A DNA stretch of 64,000 nt from Burkholderia sp052045245 (GTDB lineage Bacteria > Pseudomonadota > Gammaproteobacteria > Burkholderiales > Burkholderiaceae): NCBI RefSeq assembly GCF_052045245.1, contig NZ_JBQEON010000007.1, positions 1-64,000 of the forward strand. The letters run 5' to 3'. The translations under genes and the position numbers were made by a program. Positions 29,918 through 38,744 of the stretch are shown piece after piece. Positions within the stretch are counted from its first letter, which is position 1. Each line of letters begins with the position of its first letter. Under the pieces are notes generated by a model. That model saw only the letters and a list, made by a program, of their open reading frames with translations. It was not told the DNA's origin and made no database searches.

Positions 29918-30922
29918 TCATTGCTCCGTCTGCGCCGCATTGACATCGCGCCGAAACGCGCCCGGACTCGTGCCCGTCCATTTCCGGAATGCGCGATGAA
30001 ACGCGCTGGGCTCGGTGAAGCCGAGTTCGATCGCGATTTCCGCGACGCTGAGCGTGTCCGCGCGCAGCAGCGACTGGGCGAGCGCGCCGCGCAGCTCGTC
30101 CTTGACCGACGCGAAACTCTGCCCCTCGCTGCGCAAGCGTCGTCGCAGCGTCGCGGGCGTCGTGCCGAGGCGCACGGCCAGCGTGTCGAAGTCTGGCCAT
30201 TCGGCGGCCGGCAGCGCTTTCAGATGCGCCCGCGTCTTCGCGACCCAGCCGGTGTCGTGCCGGTAGCGGACCAGCAGGTTGCCTGGCGCGCCGCGCAGGA
30301 AGGTCTTCAGCGCCTGCGCGGAGCGGATCGTCGGCAACGCGAGGTAGGCGGCGTTGAAGGCGAGCCGGCTGTCGGCGCGGTCGAAATGCACCGGCACGCC
30401 GAAGAACTGGTGATAGTCGCTGCGCTGGTCCGGGCTCGGGCATGCGAAATCGATGCGCTGCAACGGGATGCGCCGGCCGATCAGCCAGCAGGCGACGCCG
30501 AGCAGGATCAGCCAGAACGTCCGGTAAGCGAACGCCGAATACGGCACCCCCGATTGCGTCAGGATGATCTGCGCCTGGCCTTCGGCGACCACGAGCTCGC
30601 CGTGCGGCTCGTCGAGTACCACGCGCAGGAACAGCAGCGCGCGCCGCAGCGCCTTCTCGAGCGTGCCCGCATGCAGCACGGCATGGCATAGCAGCGTGAA
30701 GCTGCCGCGCCGCATCGGGCGGGCCGCGAGCCCGAAGAATTCGTCGTCGATCGCGCCGGCGATCGCCAGCCACAGCCGGCCGTACTGCTGCGGCGTGACG
30801 GGCTCGTGCACGGCGGCCGACAGCCCTGCCGCGCGCAGCACGGGTTCGGTCGGGATCCGTTGCCGGCGCAGGCTCTCGAGCGCATCTTCGACGAAATCCG
30901 GCGAGATCATCTGCGGCCCCAT
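29918..30922 (-). CDS. AraC-family transcriptional regulator
   Basis: The product is a 334-residue regulator. Residues 15-200 form the arabinose-binding-like domain of the OruR/ArgR-type AraC group, and the C-terminal double helix-turn-helix contains LSVAEIAIELGFTEPSAFHR and FRKWTGTSPGAFRRD. I chose ATG at 30922 because TGGAGGG lies 9 bases upstream. In-frame ATGs at 30958 and 30889 are less well placed. It is divergent from the acyl-CoA synthetase operon (135 bp apart) and very likely controls it. Confidence 0.88.
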   Translation of the reverse strand: MGPQMISPDFVEDALESLRRQRIPTEPVLRAAGLSAAVHEPVTPQQYGRLWLAIAGAIDDEFFGLAARPMRRGSFTLLCHAVLHAGTLEKALRRALLFLRVVLDEPHGELVVAEGQAQIILTQSGVPYSAFAYRTFWLILLGVACWLIGRRIPLQRIDFACPSPDQRSDYHQFFGVPVHFDRADSRLAFNAAYLALPTIRSAQALKTFLRGAPGNLLVRYRHDTGWVAKTRAHLKALPAAEWPDFDTLAVRLGTTPATLRRRLRSEGQSFASVKDELRGALAQSLLRADTLSVAEIAIELGFTEPSAFHRAFRKWTGTSPGAFRRDVNAAQTEQ

Positions 30923-31057
30923 TTTTTCATGCCCTCCAGACATGGCAAAAGCGATCACGATTCTAGATTCTGTTTGTCATTGATTGCAATGTGACGGCTG
31001 TCTACCATCATCGATATACCCCGGTTCGCCGGCGGTCATAACAGACAGGAGACACGC

Positions 31058-32731
31058 ATGCGTGATGGAGCAACCGCCCGGGTGGTGCCGGCCTACGCCG
31101 ACGCCGTGGCCGGCTTTCGTATCGAGACCGCCGCGGCCTACCTGCACGGCGACCTGGCGCAGGGTCTGAACGCCTGCGTCGAATGCTGCGACCGGCATGC
31201 GGCGGCGGACGCGAATGCGGTCGCGCTCGACTGGATCGACGTCGGCGGCCAGCACCGCAGCTTCACGTTCGCGCAGATGCAGGCGCTGTCGGCGCGTGTC
31301 GCGAACCTGCTGGTCGAGCAGGGCGTGAAACCGGGCGACGTGGTGGCCGGCCTGTTGCCGCGCACGCCCGAACTCGTCGCGACGATCCTCGGCACGTGGC
31401 GCGCGGGCGCCGTCTATCAACCGCTCTTCACCGCGTTCGGACCGAAGGCGATCGAGCACCGGCTGCGCATGAGCGATGCGCGGCTGGTCGTCACCAATAT
31501 CGCGAATCGCGCGAAGCTGGACGAGATCGTGGATTGCCCGCGAGTCGCGACGGTGCGCGAATCGGGCGATGCGCTGCCGGCCCGCGACATCGATTTTCGC
31601 GCGGCGCTCGACGCCCGGTCCAACGTGTTCGAACCCGTGCCGCGCAAGGGCACCGACCTGTTCATGATGATGTCGACGTCGGGCACCACGGGCTTGCCGA
31701 AGGGCGTGCCGGTGCCGCTCTACGCGCTGCTCGCGTTCGGCGCCTACATGCGCGACGCGGTGGACCTGCGCGCGAGCGACCGCTTCTGGAACATCGCCGA
31801 TCCGGGCTGGGCGTACGGCCTCTATTACGCGATCACCGGCCCGCTGCTGCTCGGCCATGCCACGACGCTGTACGAGGGCGGTTTCACGGTCGACAGCACC
31901 TACGACGTGATCGAACGGCTCGGCATCACGAGCCTCGCCGGTTCGCCGACCGCGTACCGGATGCTGATGGCGGCCGGCACGGAAGCGGCCGCGCGACTGA
32001 AAGGGCAGCTGCGTGTGGTCAGCAGCGCCGGCGAACCGCTGAATCCGGAAGTCGTGCGCTGGTTCCACGCGGCGCTCGGTGCGCCGATCTACGATCACTA
32101 TGGCCAGACCGAACTCGGGATGGTCGTGAACAATCATCACGGGCTCACGCACGTCGTCCATGCCGGTTCGGCCGGCTTCGCGATGCCCGGCTATCGCGTC
32201 GCGGTGCTCGACGAAGCCGGTCGCGAACTCGGGCCCGGCGAGCCCGGCAACCTCGCGATCGATATCGCGCGTTCGCCGCTGCTGTGGTTCAACGGCTACT
32301 GGCAGCAGGACACGCCGGCGATCGCGGGCGGCTACTACCGGACCGGCGACAACGTCGAGCTCGAGCCGGACGGCACCGTGAGCTTCATCGGCCGCGCGGA
32401 CGACGTGATCACATCGTCCGGCTACCGGATCGGCCCGTTCGACGTGGAAAGCGCGCTGATCGAGCATCCGGCCGTCAGCGAAGCCGCCGTGATCGGCGTG
32501 CCGGACCCGGAGCGCACGGAGATCGTCAAGGCGTTCGTCGTGCTGTCGAAGGGTTTTGACGGCACCCCCGCGCTGGCTGACGAGCTGAGCCAGCACGTGA
32601 AGCGGCGGCTCTCGGCGCACGCCTATCCCCGCGCGATCGACTTCGTCGACGCGTTGCCGAAAACCCCGAGCGGCAAGATCCAGCGCTTCGTGCTGCGCAA
32701 GATGGAAGCCGAGAAGGTCACTCAATCCTGA
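31058..32731 (+). CDS. AMP-forming acyl-CoA synthetase
   Basis: The product is a 557-residue ANL-superfamily ligase that would activate a carboxylic acid to its CoA thioester. The P-loop-like motif is MSTSGTTGLPKGVPVP, YDHYGQTELGMV is the acyl/AMP motif, YYRTGDNVELEPDG is the hinge region and KTPSGKIQR carries the catalytic Lys. It resembles acetyl-CoA and medium-chain acyl-CoA synthetases. AGGAGA precedes ATG 31058. It is followed by an SDR gene and a thiolase gene in the same operon, which implies beta-oxidation-style use of a short or branched fatty acid. Confidence 0.9.
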   Translation: MRDGATARVVPAYADAVAGFRIETAAAYLHGDLAQGLNACVECCDRHAAADANAVALDWIDVGGQHRSFTFAQMQALSARVANLLVEQGVKPGDVVAGLLPRTPELVATILGTWRAGAVYQPLFTAFGPKAIEHRLRMSDARLVVTNIANRAKLDEIVDCPRVATVRESGDALPARDIDFRAALDARSNVFEPVPRKGTDLFMMMSTSGTTGLPKGVPVPLYALLAFGAYMRDAVDLRASDRFWNIADPGWAYGLYYAITGPLLLGHATTLYEGGFTVDSTYDVIERLGITSLAGSPTAYRMLMAAGTEAAARLKGQLRVVSSAGEPLNPEVVRWFHAALGAPIYDHYGQTELGMVVNNHHGLTHVVHAGSAGFAMPGYRVAVLDEAGRELGPGEPGNLAIDIARSPLLWFNGYWQQDTPAIAGGYYRTGDNVELEPDGTVSFIGRADDVITSSGYRIGPFDVESALIEHPAVSEAAVIGVPDPERTEIVKAFVVLSKGFDGTPALADELSQHVKRRLSAHAYPRAIDFVDALPKTPSGKIQRFVLRKMEAEKVTQS

Positions 32732-32758
32732 ACGTCGAATACTGAATACGGACTGCGA

Positions 32759-33526
32759 ATGAACATCAAGGATCGCGTTTTTCTGATTACGGGCGCCGGT
32801 TCGGGCCTCGGTGCCGCGGTGGCGCGCATGGTGGTCGCCGAAGGCGGCAAGGCGGTGTTGCTGGACGTCAATGAAGATGCCGGTGCGAGCCTCGCGCACG
32901 AACTCGGCGCGGCCACGCGCTTCGTGAAGACCGACGTGACGAGCGAAGCCGACGGGCAGGCGGCGGTTGCGGCCGCGCGCGACGCGTTCGGTCGCATCGA
33001 CGCGCTCGTGAACTGTGCGGGCGTCGCGCCGGGCGAGAAGGTCGTCGGACGCGAAGGTCCGCATTCGCTCGACCGCTTCGCGCGCGCGGTGTCGATCAAC
33101 CTGATCGGCACGTTCAACATGATCCGGCTGGCCGCCGATGCGATGTCGAAGCAGGACGCCGATGCGGACGGCGAGCGCGGCGTGATCGTCAACACCGCGT
33201 CGGTGGCGGCGTTCGACGGACAGATCGGGCAGGCCGCGTATGCGGCGTCGAAGAGCGGCGTGGTGGGCATGACGCTGCCGATCGCGCGCGANCTCGCGCG
33301 GTTCGGCATTCGCGTGGTGACGGTCGCGCCGGGCATCTTCGCGACGCCGATGATGGCCGGCATGCCGCAGGACGTGCAGGACGCGCTCGGCAAGAGCGTG
33401 CCGTTCCCGCCGCGGCTCGGCCGCCCCGACGAATTCGCGGCGCTGGTGCGCCACATCGCCGAGAATACGATGCTGAACGGCGAGGTCATCCGTCTCGATG
33501 GCGCGCTGCGCATGGCACCGCGCTGA
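32759..33526 (+). CDS. SDR 3-hydroxyacyl-CoA dehydrogenase (HSD10-like)
   Basis: The product is a 255-residue short-chain dehydrogenase. NAD binding is by TGAGSGLGAAVAR (residues 11-23), and the catalytic Ser and YAASKSG motif are intact, with the Tyr-x3-Lys pair near residues 161-165. Close relatives are type-2 3-hydroxyacyl-CoA dehydrogenases that oxidise short or branched 3-hydroxyacyl-CoA. Base 33292 is N and is the third base of codon 178 (GAN), so the residue is Asp or Glu. Glu is expected from the family (ARELARFGIRV). It sits between the CoA ligase and thiolase genes. Confidence 0.9.
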   Translation: MNIKDRVFLITGAGSGLGAAVARMVVAEGGKAVLLDVNEDAGASLAHELGAATRFVKTDVTSEADGQAAVAAARDAFGRIDALVNCAGVAPGEKVVGREGPHSLDRFARAVSINLIGTFNMIRLAADAMSKQDADADGERGVIVNTASVAAFDGQIGQAAYAASKSGVVGMTLPIARXLARFGIRVVTVAPGIFATPMMAGMPQDVQDALGKSVPFPPRLGRPDEFAALVRHIAENTMLNGEVIRLDGALRMAPR

Positions 33527-33544
33527 CACTGGAGGAATGCAATC

Positions 33545-34735
33545 ATGACGACACAGGATCCGATCGTAATCGTCGGCGCGGCGCGCACGCCGATGGGTGG
33601 TTTTCAGGGCGACCTGGCCGCGGCCAGCGCGAGCGAGCTCGGCGCGGTGGCGATTCGCGCGGCGCTCGAACGCGCACGCGTGCCGGCCGAGCGCATCGAT
33701 GAAATCGTGTTCGGCTGCGTGCTGCCGGCCGGCCAGGGTCAGGCGCCGGCGCGGCAGGCCGCGCTGAAGGCCGGCTTGCCGCTGGGCGCGGGTGCGACCA
33801 CGGTCAACAAGATGTGCGGTTCCGGGATGAAAGCCGCGATGTTCGCGCACGACCTGCTGCTGGCGGGATCGGCGGACGTGGCGGTGGCGGGCGGGATGGA
33901 GAGCATGTCGAATGCGCCGTACCTGCTGCCGAAGGCACGTGCCGGGATGCGCATGGGCCACGGCCAGGTGCTCGACCACATGTTCCTCGACGGGCTCGAG
34001 GATGCGTATGACAAGGGCCGGCTGATGGGTACCTTCGCGGAAGATTGCGCGCAGGCCTACTCGTTCACACGCGAGGAACAGGATGCGTTCGCGATCGCGT
34101 CACTGACGCGCGCGCAACGCGCGATCGCCGAAGGACGCTTCGTGGCGGAGATCGCACCGGTGACCGTGAAGGCCGGCAAGACGGAAACCGTCGTGTCGAT
34201 CGACGAGCAACCGGGCAACGCGAAGCTCGACAAGATTCCGACGCTCAAGCCGGCGTTTCGCGAAGGCGGCACGGTGACGGCGGCCAACGCATCGTCGATT
34301 TCCGACGGCGCGGCCGCGCTCGTGATGATGCGCCGCTCGGAAGCGGAGCGGCTCGGCCTCACCCCGAAGGCGGTGATCGTCGGGCATTCGACCTACGCGA
34401 ACAAGCCGGGCCTGTTCGCGACGGCGCCGATCGGCGCGATTCGCAAGCTGTCGGAGAAGACCGGCTGGAACCTGCGCGACGTCGACCTGTTCGAGATCAA
34501 CGAGGCGTTCGCGGTGGTGGCGATGGCCGCGATGCGCGATCTCGACCTCCCGCACGAGAAGGTCAACGTGCACGGCGGCGCGTGCGCGCTCGGCCATCCG
34601 ATCGGCGCGTCGGGCGCACGCGTGATGGTGACGCTGCTGGCCGCACTCGAAGCGTATGGACTGAAGCGCGGCGTCGCGTCGCTGTGCATCGGCGGCGGCG
34701 AGGCGACGGCGATCGCGATCGAGCGCGTCGCGTAA
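33545..34735 (+). CDS. Acetyl-CoA C-acyltransferase (thiolase)
   Basis: The product is a 396-residue thiolase. The acyl-accepting Cys91 is in NKMCGSGMKAA, the catalytic His is in GGACALGHPIGASGAR, and the second Cys is in SLCIGGGEATA, so the triad is complete. GGAGGA lies 8 bases before ATG 33545, and the gene starts 18 bases after the SDR stop. With the ligase and dehydrogenase it would cleave 3-ketoacyl-CoA, completing a short pathway to acetyl-CoA. A biosynthetic acetoacetyl-CoA role is possible. Confidence 0.94.
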   Translation: MTTQDPIVIVGAARTPMGGFQGDLAAASASELGAVAIRAALERARVPAERIDEIVFGCVLPAGQGQAPARQAALKAGLPLGAGATTVNKMCGSGMKAAMFAHDLLLAGSADVAVAGGMESMSNAPYLLPKARAGMRMGHGQVLDHMFLDGLEDAYDKGRLMGTFAEDCAQAYSFTREEQDAFAIASLTRAQRAIAEGRFVAEIAPVTVKAGKTETVVSIDEQPGNAKLDKIPTLKPAFREGGTVTAANASSISDGAAALVMMRRSEAERLGLTPKAVIVGHSTYANKPGLFATAPIGAIRKLSEKTGWNLRDVDLFEINEAFAVVAMAAMRDLDLPHEKVNVHGGACALGHPIGASGARVMVTLLAALEAYGLKRGVASLCIGGGEATAIAIERVA

Positions 34736-34758
34736 CGCGAACGTAGCGACGCATCACG

Positions 34759-34786
34759 CGCGAGACGGCACGCACGCCGTCTCGCG
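34759..34786 (+). repeat. Hairpin after thiolase gene (first of two)
   Basis: CGCGAGACGGC and GCCGTCTCGCG form a perfect 11-bp stem with a 6-base loop, 23 bases past the thiolase stop. It lies just before a second hairpin with a T-rich tail and may aid termination or protect the 3' end. Confidence 0.7.
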
Positions 34787-34790
34787 ACGC

Positions 34791-34827
34791 GGGCGACGGG
34801 CATCGTGTCCGTCGCCCGTCTTGTTTT
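34791..34827 (+). terminator. Intrinsic terminator of the acyl-CoA operon
   Basis: GGGCGACGG and CCGTCGCCC form a 9-bp stem with a 9-base loop, followed by GTCTTGTTTT. It separates the operon from the convergent TetR gene. Confidence 0.85.
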
Positions 34828-34846
34828 CCGGAGATGCGCGGCAGCG

Positions 34847-35539
34847 CTACGCGTGCGCGTTCGGCGATACCGCGCCGCAGGCGCGGATCACGAGCTGCAC
34901 GACCTGCTCGGTCTTTTCGGCGAACGCCTTCTGCGTGAACGCACGCTTGCCGCTCAGCGCGCGAATCTGCGCATCGAAGTCCGCATAGTGCTGGGTGGTC
35001 GCCCAGATCAGGTACATCAGCGCGTGCGCATCGATCGGCGCGAGCAGCCCGCGCGCGATCCAGCCTTCGATCACCTTCACGCGCGTGTCGAACCACGGTT
35101 TCACGCGTTCCGACAGGATGTCCTGCATGTGCGCGGCACCGTGGATCATCTCGTTGGCCCACACCTTTGAACCGAGCGGGCGCCGCCGCGACAGGTCCAT
35201 CTTCGCGCGCACGTAGCTGCCGATCGCTTCGACCGGATCGTCGCCGGCCTCGAACGATCCGGCCGCGCGATGCCAGTCTTCGAACAGGTCGTCGAGCACG
35301 CGGCGGTACAGCGCGAGCTTGGTCGGGAAGTAGTAGTGCAGGTTCGCCTTCGGCAGGCCGGCACGTTCCGCGATCATCGCGGTGCTCGCGCCGTCGAGCC
35401 CGCGTTCCGCGAATACGGCTTCCGCACAGGCCAGCAGATGCGCTTCGTTGGACTCGCGTATGTGTGCCTTGCGTCGCCGCAAAGGCGTGTCCGTTTCTTC
35501 GTCGCCGGTGACCTCGGCGGCGGCATCGTCATGTCTCAT
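34847..35539 (-). CDS. TetR-family regulator of pyrimidine degradation (RutR-like)
   Basis: The product is a 230-residue regulator. The TetR helix-turn-helix is in STAMIAERAGLPKANLHYYF and the C-terminal domain is of the RutR type (VWANEMIHGAAHMQDIL). GAGGG precedes ATG 35539 by 5 bases. It is divergent from the pyrimidine/hydantoin cluster, with a perfect dyad in between, so I infer that it represses that cluster until uracil, thymine or a related compound is present. RutR itself binds uracil. Confidence 0.88.
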   Translation of the reverse strand: MRHDDAAAEVTGDEETDTPLRRRKAHIRESNEAHLLACAEAVFAERGLDGASTAMIAERAGLPKANLHYYFPTKLALYRRVLDDLFEDWHRAAGSFEAGDDPVEAIGSYVRAKMDLSRRRPLGSKVWANEMIHGAAHMQDILSERVKPWFDTRVKVIEGWIARGLLAPIDAHALMYLIWATTQHYADFDAQIRALSGKRAFTQKAFAEKTEQVVQLVIRACGAVSPNAHA

Positions 35540-35716
35540 CGTTGCCCTCGCGCGGCATGCAGGCCGCGTTGGGCTTCATTCTAGCCGCTGGTTCGCATCG
35601 AACGCACGCGCTTGCAACCATCGGCGCAGGCGCGATGCTGCGATGCGATGGCACGTTTCTCGCTCGCTCGATTCGCGCAAGAAAGACATTGCGCTAGGCA
35701 TTTTGATCGTCTAAAA

Positions 35717-35734
35717 CCTGTCCAATCGGACAGG
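35717..35734. promoter_or_regulatory. Palindromic operator between rutR-like gene and pyrimidine cluster
   Basis: CCTGTCCAATCGGACAGG has perfect 7-bp arms around AATC. A weak sigma-70-like pair (TTGCGC at 35689, TAAAAC at 35712, 17-base spacing) overlaps it, which would suit repression of the cluster. The centre of symmetry and layout resemble RutR sites, though the arm sequence differs from the E. coli TTGACCA box. Regulator assignment is inference. Confidence 0.75.
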
Positions 35735-35904
35735 ATTCGACAAGCGGCGGAATGGCGTGCCAACCCGTCCGCCGATTGATCGGACGAACCGCGCGAACGA
35801 TGCGCACCCGCACCTTGCCGGTGCGGGTTTGCCCCGACAGCAGCAATGCGCGCACCGGCACCGACCGGGATGACGACATGACCGACCCCACAGGAGCGAT
35901 ACGT

Positions 35905-37185
35905 ATGGACGCGGTATCGGAAACAGTGAAACGGGCAGCATTCGACACGTCGATCAAGGTCGACGGCAGGCGGTTGTGGGACAGCCTGATGGAGGTGGCG
36001 AAGATCGGCGCGACGCCGAAGGGCGGCGTCTGCCGTCTCGCGCTGACCGATCTCGACAAGGCCGGGCGTGATCTGATCGTCAGTTGGGCGAAGGCGGCGG
36101 GCTGCACGGTGACGATCGATACGATGGGCAACGTGTTCATGCGCCGCGCGGGCCGCGTGGCCGACGCGGCGCCGGTCGTCACCGGTTCGCATGCGGATTC
36201 CCAGCCGACGGGCGGCCGCTTCGACGGTATCTACGGTGTGCTGGGCGGTCTCGAAGTGATTCGTAGTCTGAACGATCGCGGTATCGAGACCGAGCATCCG
36301 GTCGAGGTCGTGATCTGGACCAACGAGGAAGGTTCGCGCTTCGCGCCGGCGATGGTTGCGTCCGGCGTGTTCGCGGGCGTGTTCCCGCTCGAATACGGGC
36401 TGTCGCGCAAGGACGTCGACGGCAAGACGATCGGCGAGGAGCTCGCGCGGATCGGCTATGCGGGCGACGTGCCGTGCGGTGGCCGCAAGCTGCACGCGGC
36501 GTTCGAGCTGCATATCGAGCAGGGGCCGATTCTCGAAGCGGAGTGCAAGACGATCGGCGTCGTGACCGATGCGCAGGGGCAGCGCTGGTACGAGATCACG
36601 TTCACCGGCCAGGAAGCGCACGCGGGGCCGACGCCGATGCCGCGCCGCCGAGATGCGCTGCTCGGCGCGTCGCGCGTCGTCGATCTCGTGAACCGGATCG
36701 GCCTCGATCACGCGCCGTTCGGCTGCGCGACGGTCGGGATGATGCAGGTTCATCCGAACTCGCGCAACGTGATTCCGGGGCGCGTGTTCTTCACCGTCGA
36801 TTTCCGTCATCCGGACGACGCCGTGCTCGCGAAGATGGATGCCGCGTTGCGCGACGGCGTGGCGCGCATCGCGGGCGAGATCGGTCTCGAAACCGAACTC
36901 GAGCAGATTTTCTACTACGAGCCCGTCGCATTCGATCCGGCCTGTGTGGCGGCCGTGCGTGGCGCGGCCGATCGCTTCGGCTATGCGCATCGCGACATCG
37001 TGTCGGGTGCGGGCCACGACGCGTGCTATCTGGCGCAGGTCGCGCCGACGTCGATGGTGTTCGTACCGTGCGTCGACGGCATCAGCCACAACGAGATCGA
37101 GGACGCGACGCCTGCGTGGATCGAGGCCGGCGCGAACGTGCTGCTGCACGCGATGCTGTCGCGCGCGTGCGAGCCGGCTTCATGA
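35905..37185 (+). CDS. Zn-dependent N-carbamoyl amidohydrolase (beta-ureidopropionase type)
   Basis: The product is a 426-residue M20-like hydrolase. Metal-binding motifs are GSHADSQPTGGRFDG, NEEGSRF and HIEQGP, with a final His in GISHNEIED. Family members remove the carbamoyl group from N-carbamoyl-beta-alanine, N-carbamoyl amino acids or allantoate. As part of this cluster it would do the third step of reductive pyrimidine breakdown. I chose ATG at 35905 because AGGAG lies 8 bases upstream. An ATG at 35878 lacks one. The frame upstream to 35752 crosses the operator. Confidence 0.9.
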   Translation: MDAVSETVKRAAFDTSIKVDGRRLWDSLMEVAKIGATPKGGVCRLALTDLDKAGRDLIVSWAKAAGCTVTIDTMGNVFMRRAGRVADAAPVVTGSHADSQPTGGRFDGIYGVLGGLEVIRSLNDRGIETEHPVEVVIWTNEEGSRFAPAMVASGVFAGVFPLEYGLSRKDVDGKTIGEELARIGYAGDVPCGGRKLHAAFELHIEQGPILEAECKTIGVVTDAQGQRWYEITFTGQEAHAGPTPMPRRRDALLGASRVVDLVNRIGLDHAPFGCATVGMMQVHPNSRNVIPGRVFFTVDFRHPDDAVLAKMDAALRDGVARIAGEIGLETELEQIFYYEPVAFDPACVAAVRGAADRFGYAHRDIVSGAGHDACYLAQVAPTSMVFVPCVDGISHNEIEDATPAWIEAGANVLLHAMLSRACEPAS

Positions 37186-37325
37186 CGAATCGGATATAGC
37201 GGCAGAGCCCGGCAGGCTGCCCATCGCCTGACCGTAGCATTCCTGAACGCAATGCACGGCCGCCCCGACTGCGCAACCGCGGCCGGCGGGGACGGTTTTG
37301 TCTCCACCCAGTCGAAGGAACGCGT

Positions 37326-38663
37326 ATGACCACCAAGCCAACCGGCGACATCGCCGCGCATCGCCTGTCGTCCACGCAACTCTCGTGCGAATTCGCCGAT
37401 ATCGCGCCGCTGCTCGATCCGACTGCCGCCGCGGCCGCCGCGAGCCGCTGCCACTACTGCTACGACGCGCCGTGCGTGCAGGCGTGCCCGACGCAGATCG
37501 ACATCCCGAGCTTCATCCGCAAGATCGGCAACGGCAACCTGAAGGGGGCGGCGACCGACATCCTGTCCGCGAATCCGCTCGGCGGGATGTGCGCACGCGT
37601 GTGTCCGACCGAAATCCTGTGCGAAGGCGCATGCGTGCGCAATCACCAGGATGCACAGCCGGTCGCGATCGGCGCGCTGCAGCGGCACGCGACCGACTGG
37701 GCGATGGCGAGCGGCGCGGTGCGCTTCACGCGTGCGCCGGACACGGGGCGGCATGTCGCGGTGGTCGGCGCGGGGCCGGCCGGACTCGCGTGCGCGCACC
37801 GGCTCGCGCTGGCCGGGCATCGCGTCACGCTGTTCGACGCGCGGCCGAAGGCCGGCGGCCTGAACGAATACGGGATCGCCGCGTACAAGACCGTCGACGA
37901 TTTCGCGCAGCGCGAAGTCGAGTGGCTGCTGTCGGTCGGCGGCATCGCGCTGCAGACGGGCATCGCGCTCGGCCGCGACGTGACGCTGGACGCGCTGCGC
38001 GAGCGGCACGACGCGGTGTTTCTCGCGATGGGCCTCGGCGGCGTGCGCACGCTCGCGATCGACGGCGAGCACTTGACCGGCGTGATGAACGCGGTCGACT
38101 TCATCGAGCAGGTGCGGCAGGCGGCCGAGCTGGAGAACGTGCCGGTCGGGCGGCGCGTGGTCGTGATCGGCGGCGGCAACACGGCGATCGACGCGTCCGT
38201 GCAGAGCCGCAAGCTCGGCGCGCAGCGCGTGACGATGGTGTACCGGCGCGGCGTGGACGCAATGAGCGCGACCTGGGCCGAACGCGAGTTCGCGCAAAAG
38301 AGCGGCGTCACGCTCGTCACGCACGCGACGCCGGTGCGCATCGCGGGCGCGGGCGGGCATGTGACGGGCGTCGAATTCGAGGCCGCGTCGGGCGAGCGCT
38401 TCACCGTCGACGCGGACATGGTGCTGAAGGCGATCGGCCAGACGCTGGGGCCGGACGGTGTCGCAGCCGCGTTGCTGACCGCGGACGGGACGCGCATCGC
38501 GGTCGATGGGCACGGACGCACCGCGTTGCCCGACGTGTGGGCCGGCGGCGATTGCGCGGCGACGGAGGGCATCGACCTGACGGTGCAGGCCGTGCAGGAC
38601 GGCAAGCGCGCGGCGGCCGCGATCGACGCGGCGCTCGCGCAGCGCGGTGCGAAGGCCGCCTGA
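37326..38663 (+). CDS. preT: Dihydropyrimidine dehydrogenase, NAD-dependent subunit
   Basis: The product is a 445-residue flavoprotein homologous to E. coli PreT and glutamate synthase small subunit. The N-terminal Cys-rich segment (CHYCYDAPCVQACP and CARVCPTEILCEGAC) binds [4Fe-4S] clusters. FAD binding is at VVGAGPAGLACAHRLALAG and NAD(P)H binding at VVIGGGNTAIDA. It passes electrons from NAD(P)H to PreA for reduction of uracil or thymine. AAGGAA precedes ATG 37326, and preA follows 81 bases later. Confidence 0.95.
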   Translation: MTTKPTGDIAAHRLSSTQLSCEFADIAPLLDPTAAAAAASRCHYCYDAPCVQACPTQIDIPSFIRKIGNGNLKGAATDILSANPLGGMCARVCPTEILCEGACVRNHQDAQPVAIGALQRHATDWAMASGAVRFTRAPDTGRHVAVVGAGPAGLACAHRLALAGHRVTLFDARPKAGGLNEYGIAAYKTVDDFAQREVEWLLSVGGIALQTGIALGRDVTLDALRERHDAVFLAMGLGGVRTLAIDGEHLTGVMNAVDFIEQVRQAAELENVPVGRRVVVIGGGNTAIDASVQSRKLGAQRVTMVYRRGVDAMSATWAEREFAQKSGVTLVTHATPVRIAGAGGHVTGVEFEAASGERFTVDADMVLKAIGQTLGPDGVAAALLTADGTRIAVDGHGRTALPDVWAGGDCAATEGIDLTVQAVQDGKRAAAAIDAALAQRGAKAA

Positions 38664-38744
38664 ACGCGGCCGGCGCAACGACATCGCGCACGCCACGCAA
38701 ATCACGCAAATCGCGATCAGCGCCCCATCTTCACGGAGCCGACC

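Noticed and set aside
30977..33979. A 1000-codon minus-strand frame
   Set aside because: It is antisense to the acyl-CoA synthetase, SDR and thiolase genes, which have intact motifs; high G+C suppresses stops in the opposite frame.
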